A program made the position numbers and the translations under genes. A stretch of DNA of 64,000 nt from Calothrix sp. PCC 7716. GTDB taxonomy: Bacteria > Cyanobacteriota > Cyanobacteriia > Cyanobacteriales > Nostocaceae. Below the pieces are notes generated by a model. The model searched no databases. It was given only the letters and a program-made list of their open reading frames with translations, and was not told where the DNA came from. Within the stretch, counting starts at the first letter, position 1. Every line of letters starts with the position of its first letter. Location of the stretch: NCBI RefSeq assembly GCF_019977735.1, contig NZ_AP025018.1:6514580-6578579 (forward strand). The letters are read 5' to 3'. Below are positions 1 to 10,082 of the stretch, one piece after another.

Positions 1-1448
1 TGCTCAACAGTTTCTGTGGTTGGATTACGATGGTCTGCGGCTAAATAATATAAACGCTCAACCTCAAAGTCTTCTGCTACAGTTAAACCCGCAGTGTATG
101 ACTTACCCAAACCAGGCGCCGATAAATCTAAGATATCGTGCCACTGTTTCTCAACTGACTCTAACCAAATTGATAACCGTTGTTCTGAAGTGTACTGGAT
201 TTTTGGTAATCCTAAATCAATGTACTCTTGCTGTGTTGGTAAGTTACCAAGCTTGTAAATATGTACACATACAGGCGCCAATTTAGTAGTGCTTACTGGC
301 GCCTCCCCGAAACCCTTAAACTGTTTGGATAAATATCTTCCTAGCTTGCTTAACTCGTGCTTAATATCCTCAAAGTGATTTTGGGTACTGCGGTGTATAG
401 CCTCGAACTCAGACCAAGTAATTATTTCAATGGCGCCGTTATATTCATCTGGGTCAGCCGCATCTTTGGTATATTGACCCCACCAGCCTACCTTTAATTC
501 ATAGCCTAATTTGTTTAATAGCTGGTTTGTGCGACGATATTGACGCATGACTTGACGGTTAGCAACGGCGCCTGCATCAACGTCGAGTACTATTTCCTCA
601 ATGCCTCCAAGTTCTACTGCTAATTGGTCAAGATAAGATTCCAAGGTTTGAGGAGAGCCAGCAAAGTTACCACCCGCTGCTCCTAAAACGATTTCTCCAC
701 GTTTTTGTGCTGATATCCAAGGTTTTAAGATACCTTCCTCCATGCGTACCCGTTTGGATGTTGTGTAACCAATTGGACGGCAGCAAGTAATTGGTAACTC
801 CCCATTGATTAAATGGGATGTTGCACCATTCGGACGGTTTTTAGTTTGGGAGGATGCCCATTTGTATTTACCAGTTTCTGCATCGTCCGAGTGTAATTGC
901 CAAGTGATGATTTCTCCGTTAGGCGCCCATACAGGACAAAGATAACCAGCTTGGGTAATGAGGGAATCTCCGTTAATTGAGACACCAGCCAGCTTGTAAT
1001 TAACTTGGAAGTCAAGTTTCTGCCACTGGACGACACTTCTAAACATTCCAAGGTTTATTTGCTCGTCGGTTAATCCACGACTCAGCAAATCTTCACGATG
1101 GTTAGAAAACAAATTTAACTGCGACAATATTTGACGAATGGCGCCGTCCCGTTCAGATGTACCCAATAAACGTGGGAACTGTTTACGTTCTGCGTCTTTA
1201 CGAACGCGCGCAATTTCTTCTAATTCTTGGCGCCGTGCTGAAAGTTCATCCGCATTGGATTGTCGTTCAACATACATTCCCCATGAACCATCTTTGGTAT
1301 TTCCAATGAATTGAAAACCTGGTTTATTCTGGGTTCCGTCTGCACCTTCCATGCACATACGGAGTCCGTCGAGTTCACGGCATTTACCTGTTGTATTGCC
1401 ACAGAATATACAGGGATTATGGCGCCTAGTTGGAATTGGTTTACGCAT
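1..1448 (-). CDS. Plasmid replication primase/helicase-like protein (C-terminus beyond window)
   Basis: An uninterrupted leftward frame runs from ATG at 1446-1448 to the window edge (about 482 codons). An AGGAG sits just upstream (about 1454-1458). The N-terminus has a Cys-rich primase-type zinc motif (CIFCGNTTGKC, then MC). The middle reads EEGILKPWISAQKRGE followed by VLGAAGGNFAGS and VLDVDAGAV, which resembles the TOPRIM-like (DUF3854-type) module of cyanobacterial plasmid and phage replication proteins. Near the edge, LSAPGLGKSYTAG is a Walker A-like helicase motif. In related proteins this order (zinc, TOPRIM-like, helicase) primes and unwinds plasmid DNA. No stop codon lies inside the window. 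GGCGCC sites are dense here, about one per 160 bp. The family is likely; the exact activity is inferred. Confidence 0.8.
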   Translation of the reverse strand, partial: MRKPIPTRRHNPCIFCGNTTGKCRELDGLRMCMEGADGTQNKPGFQFIGNTKDGSWGMYVERQSNADELSARRQELEEIARVRKDAERKQFPRLLGTSERDGAIRQILSQLNLFSNHREDLLSRGLTDEQINLGMFRSVVQWQKLDFQVNYKLAGVSINGDSLITQAGYLCPVWAPNGEIITWQLHSDDAETGKYKWASSQTKNRPNGATSHLINGELPITCCRPIGYTTSKRVRMEEGILKPWISAQKRGEIVLGAAGGNFAGSPQTLESYLDQLAVELGGIEEIVLDVDAGAVANRQVMRQYRRTNQLLNKLGYELKVGWWGQYTKDAADPDEYNGAIEIITWSEFEAIHRSTQNHFEDIKHELSKLGRYLSKQFKGFGEAPVSTTKLAPVCVHIYKLGNLPTQQEYIDLGLPKIQYTSEQRLSIWLESVEKQWHDILDLSAPGLGKSYTAGLTVAEDFEVERLYYLAADHRNPTTETVE

Positions 1449-3938
1449 TTAAGACTCCTGTTAGGTGGAGTCGATTAGCCGTACTTCCTCAAAAACTACC
1501 ATGCCTTATCATGCTATTGATGACTTTGAGCCTTAATTTTTGTTAATGTTTTAGAACGTTTTATTATGTGGTTGGCTCTGGCATGGTGTTTTCTTGCCCA
1601 AAGGGATTCAAGCTTTGGGATGGAAACACTGCTAACCGACTTTTTTTTGTTTATTTTGTCGGATTGGCTTAAGTACACTTATGGGTGCTGTATGGGCGTT
1701 ACATGGGCGCTGTTACCTCCATTTACAAAGCTTGTCAGAAAGCGCAAATTATTTGATTTGATGATTACTGCTTTGTTTTCATACACATACGTCTCAGTGT
1801 TGAAGTGGCGCCGTTTTGTCGTGCGTTCTTACAGTAAATCTAATGCGAAACATAAATTTACATAAATGTTTCCCTTATTTAACGGCAAAAAGGCATCTAA
1901 AAGTCACACCACAGTACACAAAATTGTCCAATTTCTTGTAAGATGTTGGTGTATAGAAACAAGTAGCGAATAGACTCCTCGATTTACTAACAAATCCCGC
2001 CTCCCAGCAGAATTCTGTAAATCGTGGGGTAATTTGCGCTTACTGCACAATTCAATATTTAATTCTTTAGCGATTTTACAGCCAAAGTGTCACTTGTAGA
2101 ACATGAGAGTAGATATTTTTGGCTGTAAATTTTTGTGTACTTACGTTGCCCTCCTTGCATCTGTAACAAAATCTTGATAGCAAACTTGATATTTTTGCAT
2201 TAATGTTAGTTTAAATCATTTGATACTATCTGTGTACAAATTTTATTTTTTAATCCAGAAAAAAGCATTACAAAATCTAATGTAGCCAATTTGACTATAT
2301 ACTTAGTTAATTAATACTGAAAGTATGCAACATCTTGAACATGTGTTTAATTTAAAAAAAGGATATTTTACACTGTTAGTTGACAGTACGGCGCCTGTTC
2401 TCGTATTGAAGTAGCGCTCCTAAAGTTGGCAACCTCTCAAATCATAAATCTGTCTATTGGTCGATTAGAGCAGTGGTATCCATATGTCACAACACATGAT
2501 TAACTGATAAATAAGTTTTTAAATTATTGCAGCAAAATCAGAAATAGTGTCACTTGCACTATTGACATCCAGTAGTGTTGGTGTAGTACTTCTATTTCCA
2601 AAAACACTCAATATTTTATGGGAACCTCAAGACGGCACTATTTATTACCCCTACTAATCAATGACACTATTTGATTCATACAGATAGAATGTTGGATGCC
2701 TGTGAGTCATGTTGAGTCGAAGACAACTGTTGTTATGCCATATCTCAAAATGTAATGCAAATTGTGTCATCTTGTGCCTAATTATGTCATTATAGTATCG
2801 CTTTACCGCAATGCTTAGAGCTTGAAGTGGCGCCACGCGCTTCGCTGAAATTACCTTCGGTACACTCCGTGAACAAAATTCAAAATGGTAAGAGGGTATT
2901 TGAAAACACTTCAGCTACATATAAATTAAAGGGTATTGAACTATCTCCTTAATTCGATATAAGAGTCTATGTAACCAAATTTACCTAATACGTAAAGTCA
3001 AACAATCTTGAATGAGCATGTAGTGTACTGAATATATCTAATGATTAGACTTCAGGCGCCAGAGTAATTTTATTTTCTACTTGAAAAAGTAGATGTTGAG
3101 GGAATCTGAGGGATATTCCAGGATATTATAAGTATTTTTTATATACATTTTTAATGAAATACCCTTGTAATTTGCTTAGTTTGTGTAATGCGAACGTAGG
3201 AGTAGTACGAGCATTGAGATGGGTTTTTTTGTGAACTATTAGTTGACACTATATAATTTTTTGTAGCAAAGTTAAACTTGAAACAGTAACAGATCATTGA
3301 TAGAACAAAAAGCGTTCAACTTACCGTGTCGAGTTAACGAATTAGAGGCAAAGATTTCAGACATCCGCTCAAACATTGCTGGATATAGGTTATACAGATT
3401 CGAGTGGTTTGTCACCAGATAAGATGTGTGAAATCTTTACGCGCACTTTTAGAAATTGGCACCACTTGAAAGAGAACAATTTGTTCCCATCCGAACGTTT
3501 GTTTTTCGCTAAAATAATTGATACCAATTTGTGAAATAAGTGGCGCCATTTGAAAGAGAACCAATGGTTCTCATTTGAGAATGTATGAACGTTCATTTAT
3601 TAACTAACGCCCTTGTGCAATAAAATATGAAAGCAATAATAGGACGAAAGCTAGGGCATGGTTCCTACATCTCACAAGATGTACTCATGTAAGAAAGTTT
3701 AGTAATTCAAAAATACTATAAATATTCCTTCCTCTGAATATGCACACGTTATTGGATTATTGGTTGATTTGATTTGAGATGAGCGCCTTTTAGTTATAAG
3801 CACGTCAACGAAAAATTGTTTATTTTTGTAATTTTAACTTTGATTGCTACGAGGTTTTTTGTGAGCAATTTTATGTGTCTAATACAAGTGTAAAACGTCA
3901 TTGAGTAAATGGCACCTTTTAATTAGGGATAAACTTTT
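1449..3938. other. Long non-coding region upstream of the replication gene
   Basis: About 2.5 kb with no convincing gene. Open frames here are short, poorly composed and lack ribosome binding sites. It is AT-rich with scattered GGCGCC, and it includes the palindromic repeat pair listed at 3457-3574. Lying upstream of a replication gene, it could hold its promoter or an origin, but I see no clear iteron array, DnaA-box cluster or partition site. Confidence 0.5.
3457..3574. repeat. Pair of 34-bp direct repeats, each with a 17-bp palindrome
   Basis: Copies at 3457-3490 and 3541-3574, spaced exactly 84 bp start to start. Both read TGGC(A/G)CCA(C/T)TTGAAAGAGAAC at the left. The palindromes are at 3472-3488 (GAGAACAA/TTGTTCCC, one mismatch) and 3556-3572 (GAGAACCA/TGGTTCTC, perfect). 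The bases in the palindrome centre differ between copies but the symmetry is kept, which suggests selection on structure or on a dimeric protein site. Confidence 0.6.
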
Positions 3939-4331
3939 ATGAGCAGTGCAAAAATACCAGAAAACGTGAAACTAAGGATGAAAGAACGAATATTGAACTA
4001 TGCTGAACAAAACTACGCAGGTAAATACATACGTATTGAAGTACGTTTTCATGGACTTTTCTGTTATGTAGATGCTTTTAAAGAGCCATTTGTATCAGAA
4101 GAAAATTATGATATATCACTATTTAAAGAAACACCGTCCGAACGTAGAGATAGACTAAGAAATTTACCAATTCATTTGTTCCGCTTAAAGTACGAAGGTG
4201 ATGAAGAACAGTGGGAAATGGCTTATTATAGCTATGCTCACAACAAATACGAACTGAGTTTATTTTTAAATGGAACTTTTTATGGAACTCCAGAAGAAGC
4301 ATTCAAAGAGTCAGCAATGTATCTAGAATAA
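3939..4331 (+). CDS. Conserved cyanobacterial hypothetical protein
   Basis: 130 residues from ATG at 3939. The sequence resembles a small cytoplasmic protein family I recognise from many cyanobacteria, with features such as RIEVRFHGLFCYVDAF in the first third, a middle LRNLPIHLFRLKY and a C-terminal NGTFYGTPEEAFK. I know no function for the family. There is no signal peptide or membrane segment. It stands alone: long non-coding DNA upstream and a further hypothetical 260 bp downstream on the same strand. Frame length, composition and the recognisable family make it a real gene. Confidence 0.8.
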   Translation: MSSAKIPENVKLRMKERILNYAEQNYAGKYIRIEVRFHGLFCYVDAFKEPFVSEENYDISLFKETPSERRDRLRNLPIHLFRLKYEGDEEQWEMAYYSYAHNKYELSLFLNGTFYGTPEEAFKESAMYLE

Positions 4332-4591
4332 TATATTTTTTATAATTATCTAACTAGACAGGCGCCACTAAGTAAAATTCAAGTAAGTACGAGTTACCTT
4401 AGTGCCAAAATTAAATTGTTTGTGTTCAAACAAATGCGAATGGTTCAGCTATGGTAATAGAATTATGTATTAATGTAGAATTGTAGTTGAGTTATGCTTA
4501 TAAATTAATTTACATATTTTTTGAGAGAAAGTGCTGTTCACTACATATTATGATAAATTAATTACTTTTATTGAATTGTGGGTTTACAGTA

Positions 4592-5266
4592 ATGCAACAT
4601 GAAAGTGCCCAGTCTACAATATCTGATATCAAGTTACTTCGCGCGCATTCTACTAAAATAAAAAAGTGGGTTGAAACAGTAAAAGAGTTGCAATCCGACA
4701 AATATTCAATTTCTATATCTATTACCCGATTAATTAGCATCAAAAGTCTTTGTCAGGATGAAGGCGCCGCAAGACATTTTGGTTTATATATGGCGAAGGC
4801 TGCACAGAAACAGATGAACGGCGCTTTGCGTTATGAAAGTACTACTGTGGAAGAGTGGGAAATTCATAGAAGTTTAATGATGGAAGCTATAACTGTGATG
4901 GAATCGTATATCAAAACTCCTACTGATGAAGGAAAGCGGTCATTATCTGCTTTTTTGAGACATATTTCTCAGCTACAAGGGGATAATTTTCGTAGGATTC
5001 ACGGGACTACAATACATTTTGTTAATAGTGCTTATTTATTAAAGCTTGAATATGCAATTCGCTGTTTTACTGACCATGATTTCCCTAACTATGCTTATAA
5101 GCTAGCTAGAGACTATACTGAGTCGTATGAACCGAGTTATGGCACAGGTTTAATTCCTGACTCCGCTCCTAAACTATTGGAAATATCAGAGTTTTGGTGT
5201 CAGTACTATTTTGGACAAAATCTTAATGATAAGTTTCCTAAACTGATGGGACTTATAAACTCTTAA
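4592..5266 (+). CDS. Hypothetical helical protein
   Basis: 224 residues from ATG at 4592. The longer frame begins at TTG 4571, adding seven residues without better translation signals. I do not recognise the family. It is predicted soluble and largely helical, with no signal peptide and no obvious catalytic motif. The C-terminal half (LKLEYAIRCFTDHDFPNYAY, later EFWCQYYFGQN) is rich in aromatic residues. GGCGCC occurs inside the coding frame, so the gene shares the local base signature and is not an obvious recent arrival. Followed by an AT-rich spacer. Confidence 0.65.
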   Translation: MQHESAQSTISDIKLLRAHSTKIKKWVETVKELQSDKYSISISITRLISIKSLCQDEGAARHFGLYMAKAAQKQMNGALRYESTTVEEWEIHRSLMMEAITVMESYIKTPTDEGKRSLSAFLRHISQLQGDNFRRIHGTTIHFVNSAYLLKLEYAIRCFTDHDFPNYAYKLARDYTESYEPSYGTGLIPDSAPKLLEISEFWCQYYFGQNLNDKFPKLMGLINS

Positions 5267-5440
5267 ATATAAAGTTTTATATTTTTTTAGTTTGTGATAA
5301 AAATATATAATCCGGCGCCAGTTTTATTGCTAAAATTACTCTTTATGCAATTGCATAAAGCAATGGCAAAGATATGCGCGTAAGCAAATCTATCGGTAAG
5401 GAACTTAATTACAAAGCTCGTTGTCCGCGCGATTTCTCAG

Positions 5441-5589
5441 ATGGAAAATAAAAACTGGAAAGCCGTTGTAGGTACTTTGCTAGTTGTTGCAGTAATGTTC
5501 ATGTGCCAGCAAATACATTACCTTTACTTTCACTAGCATTTTTTGTTTGGGCATTGATTCTCCTAGCACTTGTCTGTAGTACCAGATAG
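5441..5589 (+). pseudogene. Remnant of a small two-helix membrane protein (frameshifted)
   Basis: ATG at 5441 opens MENKNWKAVVGTLLVVAVMF and stops at 5536 after 31 codons. A second hydrophobic stretch (LPLLSLAFFVWALILLALVC) continues in another frame to a stop at 5587-5589. One base insertion or deletion near 5510 would join them into a protein of about 49 residues with two membrane helices. I read this as a decayed small membrane protein; a sequencing error or a genuine short peptide is also possible. Confidence 0.4.
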
Positions 5590-5602
5590 CTATAGCAACT
5601 AC

Positions 5603-5657
5603 GATAACTACTATCATTATTTATTTTTATCTATGATAACTACTATCATTATTTATT
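5603..5657. repeat. Short direct repeat, 23 bp x 2
   Basis: GATAACTACTATCATTATTT plus three further bases occurs at 5603-5625 and 5635-5657, 32 bp apart, in the spacer between the small membrane remnant and the EndoU gene. It has no recognisable function. Confidence 0.7.
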
Positions 5658-5814
5658 AATCGGCGCCAAAACTATAATTTTTTCAGCAGTTGTATTTTGT
5701 TTGCTGCGAACTAATATACTTGTGCCTGTTCGTTTACTTTTTCAACCACAATCAAAATTTCAGGCGCCTTCCTCTATTTGAAATACAGGCGCCCTTACGT
5801 TATTGTTTTACCTC

Positions 5815-6690
5815 TTACTCAATCCCAACAAATTCGGGGTAAAACGTTCGCATATGTCGGTCGGTTGGACTACGGTACATAGGCAAATTGTACTTCACAC
5901 CATTAATTACTGCTTGCTTTGATGCCATTGCTTCTGGCAGGAAGCGAACTGTTCCAAGAGCTAATAAACCTTCTACACTTGGGCCAACCCAAAAACCACC
6001 AATGGGTTTAGTCAGTTTACGGAACTCTTTAGCCTCATAGTCAAACGCGCGCCACTCAAATGATAATGTGGCAACCTCTGGCGAAACATCAGACGGTAAG
6101 TTTTTCCATGTAATAAACTTAATCAAATCAGACTCAATATCATCATCATCATCTCGACGGAAGCGTTCATCTATATAGTATTTGTACCAAAAATGATAGC
6201 CTTGAACCTTCCCTTGCTTTTGCTCACCGACAACGACGTGTTCAAAACCGCTAAGGTCTTTATTTTTACCTGAATCAAACTGCTCAAACCAAACCCTTTG
6301 TAAAATTGCCCACCATTGGTCTTCAGATATATTCTGTCCAGATTGTTTTGAGACAAAATCTCTAGCTATCTTCATCGGAGCGCTACGATAGATTTCGTCA
6401 AGGAACTCCTGCACCTCTGCTTTTTCCTCTGGAAAGTCATTTTCAGATTTTGTTTGGTCAAGCGTGTAATTGTTGAACAGCTTGGACGCTAGGTCATAGC
6501 TATGAAGTTTCTTTTCGGGAATAACTACTTCGTCAATTAGTCGGTGGTCGGCGCCTGCATTTTCGTTTTCATTGACAACAACGTAACCGTGTGCTTTTAC
6601 TGCCTCTGATATTTTCTCACCCTTCCTAACAGCTTTTAGTCCAGAAAGGGCTTGATCTGCATCCCAAATTTCTTGATAAATATCAGCCAT
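5815..6690 (-). CDS. EndoU/XendoU-family endoribonuclease
   Basis: 291 residues. The C-terminal two-thirds carries the eukaryotic-type XendoU fold signature: EIYRSAPMKIARDF (100-112), GFEHVVVGE (148-156), GYHFWYKYY (164-172), LTKPIGGFWVGPSVEG (226-241) and a terminal MRTFYPEF. The XendoU active-site set is present as E150, H151, E156, H166 and K228. The known enzymes cut single-stranded RNA at uridines, leaving 2',3'-cyclic phosphate ends. No signal peptide is seen, so it is probably cytoplasmic. The gene stands alone, with a spacer of about 580 bp upstream and CAGGAG before the ATG; no immunity gene is obvious beside it. It could be a regulatory RNase or a defence/toxin effector. Confidence 0.85.
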   Translation of the reverse strand: MADIYQEIWDADQALSGLKAVRKGEKISEAVKAHGYVVVNENENAGADHRLIDEVVIPEKKLHSYDLASKLFNNYTLDQTKSENDFPEEKAEVQEFLDEIYRSAPMKIARDFVSKQSGQNISEDQWWAILQRVWFEQFDSGKNKDLSGFEHVVVGEQKQGKVQGYHFWYKYYIDERFRRDDDDDIESDLIKFITWKNLPSDVSPEVATLSFEWRAFDYEAKEFRKLTKPIGGFWVGPSVEGLLALGTVRFLPEAMASKQAVINGVKYNLPMYRSPTDRHMRTFYPEFVGIE

Positions 6691-7272
6691 AATTGATTTA
6701 CTCCTGTAAAATCTGTACTGCGAGTATCTGTGCAGCTAAAATTAGCTCTTTGTTCTTTTTGAACGTTAAAAGAGCATTCTCGAAAATTTTGATTAAAGAA
6801 GCCTTGGGACTATACCCCTGTGAAAAAGTTAATTCAAATCTTCCAAACTGCTAGATGATGGCAAAAAATAAACAAAGCATCTTCTTGTCTTTACACCCTG
6901 CACAAGAATGCATAAAGTTTTTTGCGTGCGGCTTACCAACAATAGTAAAACGATGAAGATTATCGCCTTTTAACGCTAGTAGATATGGATAAATAACTAT
7001 TTATCTATCTTTCAACAAAAACAGCACTAAGTTAGAGTAAATGATTAGATCTATTATTTACCCTTTGTTTAAGACAATACAATAATTAACCATTACTGAC
7101 AACCAGTAAATTGTAAAAAAATTATAAAATTAATTCGATATTAAAAATTGGTTTGGATAAAATATTCTAATTCTCCAGAGTAAAAGCATTCAAGTAAAGG
7201 TGCTTGTTTACATTAATAAAATACTAAACTTTGGTTAAATTTGATTAATCTTATCAAATTGAGGCGCCTCCC
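6691..7272. other. Non-coding spacer
   Basis: About 580 bp, AT-rich, with no credible frame. It separates the EndoU gene start from the 3' end of the CHAT gene, so it should hold the EndoU promoter. I see no strong terminator. Confidence 0.5.
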
Positions 7273-9549
7273 CTATTTCTTCAGTAGTACAGGTGTCAAA
7301 TGTTCAGGAATCCCGTCTAATTGAATAACACTGCACCCAAGTTTGTAAGCAAACTCTACGGACTCCCCGGCGCCTACAGCATTATAAAAACCAGTAGCAA
7401 ACTTAATCGCAGCGTTATCACCAATAGCTTTATTCATCCCAACCACATAAGGAACATGTTTTACAATAGCGGTTGCTTGAGCTTCCGAGTAGCAAGCGTT
7501 GAGGATGATACATTCTATATTAGAGAACAGCTTAAATAAATTAGCTAGTGCTTCTGTATTAACTAGCTTGTGATTTCCGGTTTCGTCTTCTAGTATCAAA
7601 CCGTTATACCCGGCGCCGTGACCTGAAAAATGTACTATTTGTGGTTTGTAGTCTAACAACGCTTGATATACATCTTTGATACGTACAGCCCAGCGTTGTT
7701 CTAAATTAAATAATTCTCGTTTCTTCGCGCGCTGTAGTCCTGAGTCGATTTCTCGCACTTCTTCGCCCAGTTGTAGAGTCGATGTACCTCTGGGGTTTGC
7801 AGCTAGGATTAAGATTGTTTTGGCGCGAGATAAGTCTAAATTAGAATTTGGCACCTCTAGTATAGTATTACCCTGATTATTATAAGTTTGAGCATAAAAT
7901 TTAGGAGTATGTAATGCTGTATTAACAAAATTTTCTAAACTTTGAATTCTACTATCTTTTTCTGCAAGCAGTAATTTAATATCTCGTTCTGGTAAACTTT
8001 TGATTTGATTATAAGTATCAAAATACTCTGCACTTAGTACTGATTTATCATATTCTGGCACCGTTTTTGCACGAAGTAAAAACTTATCCTCCCCTCGTTT
8101 CTCCATAGCTACAATCTCTAATTCCGCATCTAGGTGTTTTTCAGATAACTCCTTAAACGAAATTGCTACCGCGCGGGGAGCAACTCCTTGGCTATGGTAC
8201 AAGTCAAGAGTATCAAAGATTGGTTGAATAAAATCCCCAAATTGCCCATCGCCAAAGACTTCCTCTCTATTATCTGGTTTGCGATGAGGGTCTGGGTTAT
8301 CTACAGTAGGCTGTCGCATATAAACATATTCGCATCTCACATTCCTAAAATTGGTAGTATTGGTAACATTCCAATCCTCTATGTATGCTCCGGTGAGAGT
8401 GACGTTTGTAAAGTCAGTTCCATCTAATTGTGTTTGTACCAATTTGGCTCGTGATAAATCAGCGCCTTGTAAGTTGGCGTTACTTAGATCGGCGCCGATA
8501 AAACTAGCATCCTTAAAGTTTACTCCTTGAAAGTTAACACCCCGAAGGTCTTGACGGTCAAAATTCAAATCCTGCCCTTGCCCTGTAAGTATTACTTGAC
8601 GTACTTTTGATTTTTCAAGGTAAGTTGTACCAGGACGAACAAAGGAGAGTTTTTTAGTTTCTTGAAAACAGGTGCGGGTTAGGTTGGCGCCTCTGAAGTC
8701 AGTACTTTTAAGGTTAGCTCCTGAAAAATTAGCATCGGTTAGGTTGGCACCTCTGAAACTTGTACCACCAAAAGCTGCAAATATAATAACTGTACTGTGA
8801 ATAAGTGCATATTTTTCCGAACCCTTCATTGCTTGGCGCACGATGTAGATACTTAGTAAAAAAAGTATGACAACTCCGGTTGCGGCTCCGGCTCTGGCTA
8901 CGGCTCCGGCTTCGGGTTTGGCTAAGACGAAGGCGAAGACGAAGCCTGCGGCAAAGGCTGCTGCTACAACTATGACTGCGGCTCTGGTTACAACTGCGGC
9001 TCTAGCCACAACTGCTGCTGCGGCGAAGGCGAAGACTGCGGCTGCGGCAAAAGCGAAGGCTGCGGCGAAGGCGAAGGCTGTGGCTACGACGAAAGTTCCG
9101 GCTCCAGTTCCAGCAAAGACGAAGGTGAAGGCTACACCGAAGGCTGCGGCAAAGGCTACGGCGAAGGCTGCGGCGAAGGCTATAGCGAAGGCGAAGGTTG
9201 CGTTAATTCCTTGGCGAATTATGATTGCAATTAAGGCTGTGATTACAATTAAAGAAATCCAACCACCGACTTGAGCCTCTATACGTGAATAAAATAATCG
9301 TGATATCCAAAGACTAGTAAAACCTGAGAAAAATCCTAATATTCCCGCTAACAGCCACGAAACTAGTACAAGTACCATCACCCAACGCTTCTGTAATCCG
9401 GCTTTAGCGCCCTTAAAATTAGCGCCTTTTAAATTAGCTCCTGTAAAATCTGTACTGCGAATATCCGAAGAAGCAAAATCCGCGCCTTCTAAGTTCTGAC
9501 CTTTAAAAGAGCGACCACGTAGATTTTGACCTGAGAAGTCTTTGTACAT
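7273..9549 (-). CDS. Pentapeptide-repeat membrane protein with C-terminal CHAT protease
   Basis: 758 residues. Order: N-terminal pentapeptide repeats (about 4-48), a long hydrophobic region of very repetitive Ala/Phe/Val composition (about 55-250), a second pentapeptide block (about 260-390), a linker with a helical stretch, then a CHAT domain (576-758). The caspase-like dyad is visible as H644 in HFSGHG and C686 in LNACYS. CHAT proteins are caspase-like proteases used as effectors in bacterial cell-death and defence systems. The membrane region suggests a membrane-tethered sensor. The first 450 or so residues are nearly the same as in the gene at 11239-13110, which has a different C-terminus, so the CHAT is a swapped effector module. 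Confidence 0.85.
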   Translation of the reverse strand: MYKDFSGQNLRGRSFKGQNLEGADFASSDIRSTDFTGANLKGANFKGAKAGLQKRWVMVLVLVSWLLAGILGFFSGFTSLWISRLFYSRIEAQVGGWISLIVITALIAIIIRQGINATFAFAIAFAAAFAVAFAAAFGVAFTFVFAGTGAGTFVVATAFAFAAAFAFAAAAVFAFAAAAVVARAAVVTRAAVIVVAAAFAAGFVFAFVLAKPEAGAVARAGAATGVVILFLLSIYIVRQAMKGSEKYALIHSTVIIFAAFGGTSFRGANLTDANFSGANLKSTDFRGANLTRTCFQETKKLSFVRPGTTYLEKSKVRQVILTGQGQDLNFDRQDLRGVNFQGVNFKDASFIGADLSNANLQGADLSRAKLVQTQLDGTDFTNVTLTGAYIEDWNVTNTTNFRNVRCEYVYMRQPTVDNPDPHRKPDNREEVFGDGQFGDFIQPIFDTLDLYHSQGVAPRAVAISFKELSEKHLDAELEIVAMEKRGEDKFLLRAKTVPEYDKSVLSAEYFDTYNQIKSLPERDIKLLLAEKDSRIQSLENFVNTALHTPKFYAQTYNNQGNTILEVPNSNLDLSRAKTILILAANPRGTSTLQLGEEVREIDSGLQRAKKRELFNLEQRWAVRIKDVYQALLDYKPQIVHFSGHGAGYNGLILEDETGNHKLVNTEALANLFKLFSNIECIILNACYSEAQATAIVKHVPYVVGMNKAIGDNAAIKFATGFYNAVGAGESVEFAYKLGCSVIQLDGIPEHLTPVLLKK

Positions 9550-9777
9550 AACAGGCGCCTGTTTGTATGGTAATAAAGATTACAGTCACTTATCTGTACA
9601 AAATTCCAAATGTACAAATCTATGTTTCTATAGGAAGAAGTAAAGCTAACTTATGCATTTATGGAGTCATATTATTTTCATTCCTAGAGAGTATTTATAC
9701 ATAATAGTCCAAAGGTTATATTTGTACTTACCCTAATACACCTTGAGTCCATACGTTATTAAATTTACATTAATTAC

Positions 9778-10023
9778 GGCGCCAATCTAAAACCAAAATA
9801 ATTATCAAGCACGCGGGAACTAATTAGGTCAAATGTATTAAATAGAATTGGTGCCTGGTAATAACTTTTAATATAAGCATTAAAAAAGCATCTGGAATAA
9901 GGCGCCATCTAAAACCAACAATAATTATCAAGTGCGCGGCAACTAATTAGTTTAGTTGTATTGATTAGGATTGGCGCCTGGTAATAACTTTTGATATAGA
10001 CATTAAAAAAGTACCTGGAATAA
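9778..10023. repeat. Tandem 123-bp repeat
   Basis: Two imperfect copies (9778-9900 and 9901-10023) start with GGCGCC and share AATAATTATCAAG, CGGGAACTAATTAG-like and CCTGGTAATAACTTTT segments. A third unit start (GGCACC) follows at 10024. It lies between the CHAT gene start and the end of the next leftward gene, so it may act on expression of the CHAT gene. Confidence 0.8.
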
Positions 10024-10082
10024 GGCACCAATTTACAACTGTATATAAATACTATACATCTTTAAATTAGTAGTGATAAAAG

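Noticed and set aside
1566-1865. Plus-strand frame of 99 codons
   Set aside because: Poor composition, no ribosome binding site and no family recognised, in a non-coding tract.
8867-9274. Plus-strand Ala/Lys-rich frame of 135 codons
   Set aside because: It is the complement of the repetitive membrane core of the CHAT protein. The minus-strand gene is clearly real, and the Ala/Lys/Thr composition arises from the repeat.
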